A program made the position numbers and the translations under genes. Positions 61,638-64,000 of a stretch of DNA of 64,000 nt are shown piece after piece. The number at the start of each line of letters is the position of its first letter. The stretch's first letter is position 1. The DNA is from Oscillospiraceae bacterium (GTDB lineage Bacteria; Bacillota_A; Clostridia; Oscillospirales; Ruminococcaceae), in assembly GCA_017523995.1 (NCBI GenBank), contig JAFWUX010000234.1:1-64000 (forward strand), given 5' to 3'. The notes beneath the pieces were generated by a model. The model made no database searches and was not told the DNA's origin. It worked only from the letters and a program-made list of their open reading frames with translations.

Positions 61638-61907
61638 TCAGATGCGGTGCATGGAATTGAAGATATCCTCGTGCATGACGTGGATCGAGAGACCGAGCTC
61701 CTTGCCGAGCGCAGTCAGCGCCTCGGAGAGCTCAGAGAATTCACAGCTGATGCCGCGGATATCGACGAGCATGAACATCGCAAACAGATCCTGCAGCACG
61801 CTCTGCGTAACCTCAATGACATTGGCGTTTTTCTCTGCACAGATGCCGCTGACCTTGTGCAGGATGCCGACGGTATCGTGACCGATGACTGTAATAACTG
61901 CTTTCAT
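61638..61907 (-). CDS. ACT domain protein (UPF0237)
   Basis: This 89-residue protein is a single ACT domain (AVITVIGHDTVGILHKVSGICAE...), a small-molecule, usually amino acid, sensor. GGAGG precedes the start at 61907. Paired with UPF0210 in one operon. Confidence 0.92.
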   Translation of the reverse strand: MKAVITVIGHDTVGILHKVSGICAEKNANVIEVTQSVLQDLFAMFMLVDIRGISCEFSELSEALTALGKELGLSIHVMHEDIFNSMHRI

Positions 61908-61970
61908 ACGGAAGCCTCCATCTAAAAAATCTGGTTTTCCGGTTCATGACCGGAGCATACTCTATTATTA

Positions 61971-61999
61971 TATCACATTCTCCCGCAAAACACAAGAGC
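61971..61999 (-). promoter_or_regulatory. probable promoter of ACT-UPF0210 operon
   Basis: On the minus strand TATAAT near 61971 is preceded 17 bases upstream by TTGTGT. The -10 is good and the -35 weak. Confidence 0.55.
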
Positions 62000-62008
62000 G
62001 CGAGCGAA

Positions 62009-62155
62009 ATTAGAAATGAGAAATTGTTTTAAAGTGAGAAATTAGAAATGAGAAATTAGAAATTGCGGTATGCGCTTCGCCGCAGCGGCGGATTTGAAAT
62101 AGAGAGGAGTGAGAAGATAGGAGTGAGGAGTTGCGGTATGCGCTTCGCGCATGAT
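62009..62155. repeat. composite purine tract with GCGGTATGCGC hairpin, two units
   Basis: GAAATTAGAAATGAGAAATT-type units run to GCGGTATGCGCTTCGC at 62065. After a short gap GAGGAGTGAGAA-type units run to a full GCGGTATGCGCTTCGCGCAT at 62133-62152. It is the same composite as at 8558-8609. Confidence 0.65.
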
Positions 62156-62184
62156 CTTATAAATATTCCTTGGTCAGCTATGGT

Positions 62185-62475
62185 AAAATTGAATGCAGGC
62201 TCAGCCAACTTCGATTGATTCAGGAACACAAAATGAAGATATCAAACACAAAAAAGACCTTTAGCAAAATGGAAGCGGGCACTGCCCGCGCAAATTGGAG
62301 GCGGGTGCTGCCCGCTGCGATTGATTCAGGAACACACAATGAAGCCAGCAAACACAAAAAAGACCTTTAGCAATATGGAGGCGGGTACTGCCCGCTGCGA
62401 TTGATTCATGGACACAAGATGAAACCAGCAAACACAAAACAGACCTTTAGCAAAATGGATGCGGGCACTGCCCGC
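62185..62475. repeat. 106/80-bp modular repeat array
   Basis: TTTAGC unit starts fall at 62260, 62366 and 62446, spacings of 106 and 80 bases. The shorter unit lacks one 26-base module, GCAAATTGGAGGCGGGTGCT onward. A partial unit precedes them. The units match the smc-ftsY array. The last GCGGGCACTGCCCGC ends 14 bases before a -35 box. Confidence 0.85.
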
Positions 62476-62489
62476 CACTGCGCGGCGGC

Positions 62490-62518
62490 TTGCATTTTGC
62501 AGGCAGTTGTGTTATAAT
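62490..62518 (+). promoter_or_regulatory. promoter of lipoprotein gene 62682-63317
   Basis: TTGCAT (62490-62495), 17-base spacer, TATAAT (62513-62518). Confidence 0.78.
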
Positions 62519-62681
62519 AAAACAAAATCCGTTTTGACACCGGTTTGCTCTGAAATAATCCTGACAAGGGCAAACAGCTTTCCTGTCAGCTCAATGCGGC
62601 TGTATTCAAAAAGGGATACAAGAAGCAGCGCACGACATGACCGGCGTGCTTTCGGTCACAGATCATACAGGGGGAATTCAT

Positions 62682-63317
62682 ATGAAACAAAACAGAACAA
62701 TCTGCGCGGTGCTGCTTGCACTGACCGTGTGTGCCGGAATGACTGCCTGCAGTCAGAGCAGCCGTGCGGAATCCGGCAGCGCGGAATCTGCTGCGGAAAC
62801 TGCAGAATCGTCTTCCGCCGCTGTTGACAAGGCAGCAAGACCGACCGCGGACGGCATCTATATCTCAAAGGAGGGCGTGCTCAAAGTACCCGAGGAGATC
62901 ACGCTGAAAGACACAAAAGCGACCGTCAGCAAGGAGCAGGATTCCGAAGGCGATTACCGCATTCAGGCGGTGACCGGCGAGATTGAGGGCGTGACCTATA
63001 CGATCAGTGAAGCGGGCGTTGTGCCGGCGACCTATGTGCGCGTGCTGAACGATCACGATAACGCCTATATGTTCGGCGTATCGGGACATGCCGTTGCCGC
63101 AGAGCTCTTTGAGGACGGCTCCGCGAATTATGTCATCAACATCTCATCCGAGCAGTGCATCTGGCTGAATGTCGCGGCGGAGGGGCTTGATGCCAAAGAG
63201 GCAAAGCGCCGGTTCGAGAAGCAGTTTTCGGAGACCGCCGAGCTCTATGACACGCTGATCACCGATTTTATCAGCGCTTCGGAAATCGCGTGGGACGATG
63301 CCCGTGCCGAAGACTGA
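62682..63317 (+). CDS. lipoprotein of unknown function
   Basis: This protein of about 211 residues has a lipoprotein signal ending MTAC, an Ala/Glu/Ser-rich stretch (about 28-50), and a soluble domain. It begins DGIYISKEGVLKVPEEITL and contains a central beta pattern plus a helical C-terminus (EAKRRFEKQFSETAELYDTL). The family is not recognised. The start at 62682 follows GGGGGAATTC; a frame beginning 45 bases earlier has no ribosome site. Confidence 0.8.
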   Translation: MKQNRTICAVLLALTVCAGMTACSQSSRAESGSAESAAETAESSSAAVDKAARPTADGIYISKEGVLKVPEEITLKDTKATVSKEQDSEGDYRIQAVTGEIEGVTYTISEAGVVPATYVRVLNDHDNAYMFGVSGHAVAAELFEDGSANYVINISSEQCIWLNVAAEGLDAKEAKRRFEKQFSETAELYDTLITDFISASEIAWDDARAED

Positions 63318-63339
63318 CCAGATATCCGTTTATGAAAAG

Positions 63340-63369
63340 ATCAGGGCTTCGTGCCCTGCTTTTGTTTGG
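63340..63369 (+). terminator. terminator of lipoprotein gene
   Basis: CAGGGC (63342-63347) and GCCCTG (63353-63358) with a 5-base loop, then CTTTTGTTT. Confidence 0.78.
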
Positions 63370-63466
63370 AGTATTCGGCAGTGACAAACGTGAATCGGAG
63401 CTTTCACAAAACTGTCACAAAAGAGACGTATAATGATAAACACATTTCATTTTTTTGGAGGACTGC

Positions 63467-64000
63467 ATGATTGCAAAACGCATGATCGGCGTCCTGACAG
63501 CCGCTGTACTGTGCAGTACGGCGCTGCTCAGCTTTCCGGATCAGACCATCGCTCCGCTGCGTGCAAAAGCCGCGGACGGCAGACTTTATAATCAGTGGGA
63601 TCCGAAATGGCAGGAATATACATGGGACGGCTACGCAAAAACCGGCAACTCAATGTACACCTCTGCCTGCGGCATCTTTTCATTCTGCAACGCGATCTAC
63701 GCGCTCAACAGCATCGAGCCGGATGCGGTTGAAGTTGCGCAGTGGGCGTATGAGATCAAGGCGTTCCGTCCGGGCGGCGGCGGCACCTACCGCGATCTGC
63801 TCTATGCAAACATCGAGCAGAAATTCGGCGAGAAATTCCACTTCACGCTCGGCAAGGAATATTTCGGCACTGTGACGCAGCCTGCCGCGATCGAGCATCT
63901 CAAATCCGGCGGCGTGATTGTCCTGCATGTGCCGGGACATTTCATCGCGGTCACCGGCTACAACGAGCAGAATCAGACGTATCATGTCATTGAAAGCGCG
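63467..64000 (+). CDS. secreted C39-like papain-fold peptidase, 3' end outside window
   Basis: The frame opens at the ATG at 63467, after TTTGGAGG, and stays open for 178 codons to the window edge. It has a signal peptide (MIAKRMIGVLTAAVLCS...), then WDPKWQEYTW, YTSACGIFSFCNAIY with the likely catalytic cysteine, and LHVPGHFIAVTGYN with the histidine, as in C39-like cysteine peptidases. A TATAAT box at 63429-63434 has no clear -35. Substrate unknown; the C-terminus is not visible, so a dockerin or cell-wall module could follow. Confidence 0.82.
   Translation, partial: MIAKRMIGVLTAAVLCSTALLSFPDQTIAPLRAKAADGRLYNQWDPKWQEYTWDGYAKTGNSMYTSACGIFSFCNAIYALNSIEPDAVEVAQWAYEIKAFRPGGGGTYRDLLYANIEQKFGEKFHFTLGKEYFGTVTQPAAIEHLKSGGVIVLHVPGHFIAVTGYNEQNQTYHVIESA

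Noticed and set aside
62185..62475. CRISPR-like array, second locus
   Set aside because: Length variation is due to loss of a 26-base internal module, not to spacers, and units are homologous throughout.

Overview
This window most likely comes from a fibre-degrading anaerobic Firmicute of the Ruminococcus type (Clostridia, Oscillospiraceae). That is an inference from four dockerin-bearing secreted proteins (a GH26/CE1 mannanase-esterase, a GH9 cellulase, a PL10-type pectate lyase and a beta-helix protein), a circularly permuted GH3 beta-glucosidase of the kind described in Ruminococcus albus, GC-rich coding sequence, and Firmicute gene orders such as infC-rpmI-rplT and rnc-smc-ftsY. No rRNA is present, so the species cannot be fixed. 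Promoters are strikingly uniform: about a dozen show TTGACA-like and TATAAT-like boxes exactly 17 bases apart.

Layout. 1-5.5 kb: a MITE-like repeat, a GtrA-type membrane protein, and a MarR-controlled heterodimeric ABC exporter. 5.6-16.2 kb: permuted GH3, tRNA-Leu, a beta-helix dockerin protein, an AraC regulator divergent from the GH26-dockerin-CE1 enzyme, the second copy of the MITE-like repeat, and membrane proteins. 16.3-19.4 kb: proC, folT behind a tetrahydrofolate riboswitch, pfkA and spoIIID. 19.7-32.1 kb: an AT-rich orphan, a sodium symporter, the GH9 cellulase, NAD(P)HX repair, a diguanylate cyclase and the PL10 pectate lyase. 32.1-56.6 kb is a core block on the plus strand: infC-rpmI-rplT (leader attenuator, AUU start), an rRNA/tRNA methylase, dprA, topA, trmFO, plsX, rnc, smc, ftsY, rdgB, yhbY, nadD, yqeK, an LCP protein, rsfS, leuS, rpsU. 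56.8-64 kb: two tandem NagZ-like GH3 lipoproteins, UPF0210 with its ACT partner, a repeat-rich spacer, a lipoprotein and a truncated C39-like peptidase.

The carbohydrate-active genes would let the cell bind cell-wall polysaccharide through dockerin-cohesin complexes, cut cellulose, acetylated mannan and pectin outside the cell, and finish oligosaccharides with the apparently cytoplasmic GH3. The least ordinary observations are: a pair of MITE-like elements whose hairpins covary and whose central loop is flipped; an FtsY with its acidic region moved to the C-terminus as nine 11-residue repeats ending in a basic-aromatic tail; a possible H-type pseudoknot before plsX; a modular 106/80-bp repeat that abuts promoters; and overlapping divergent promoters between the AraC regulator and the mannanase.
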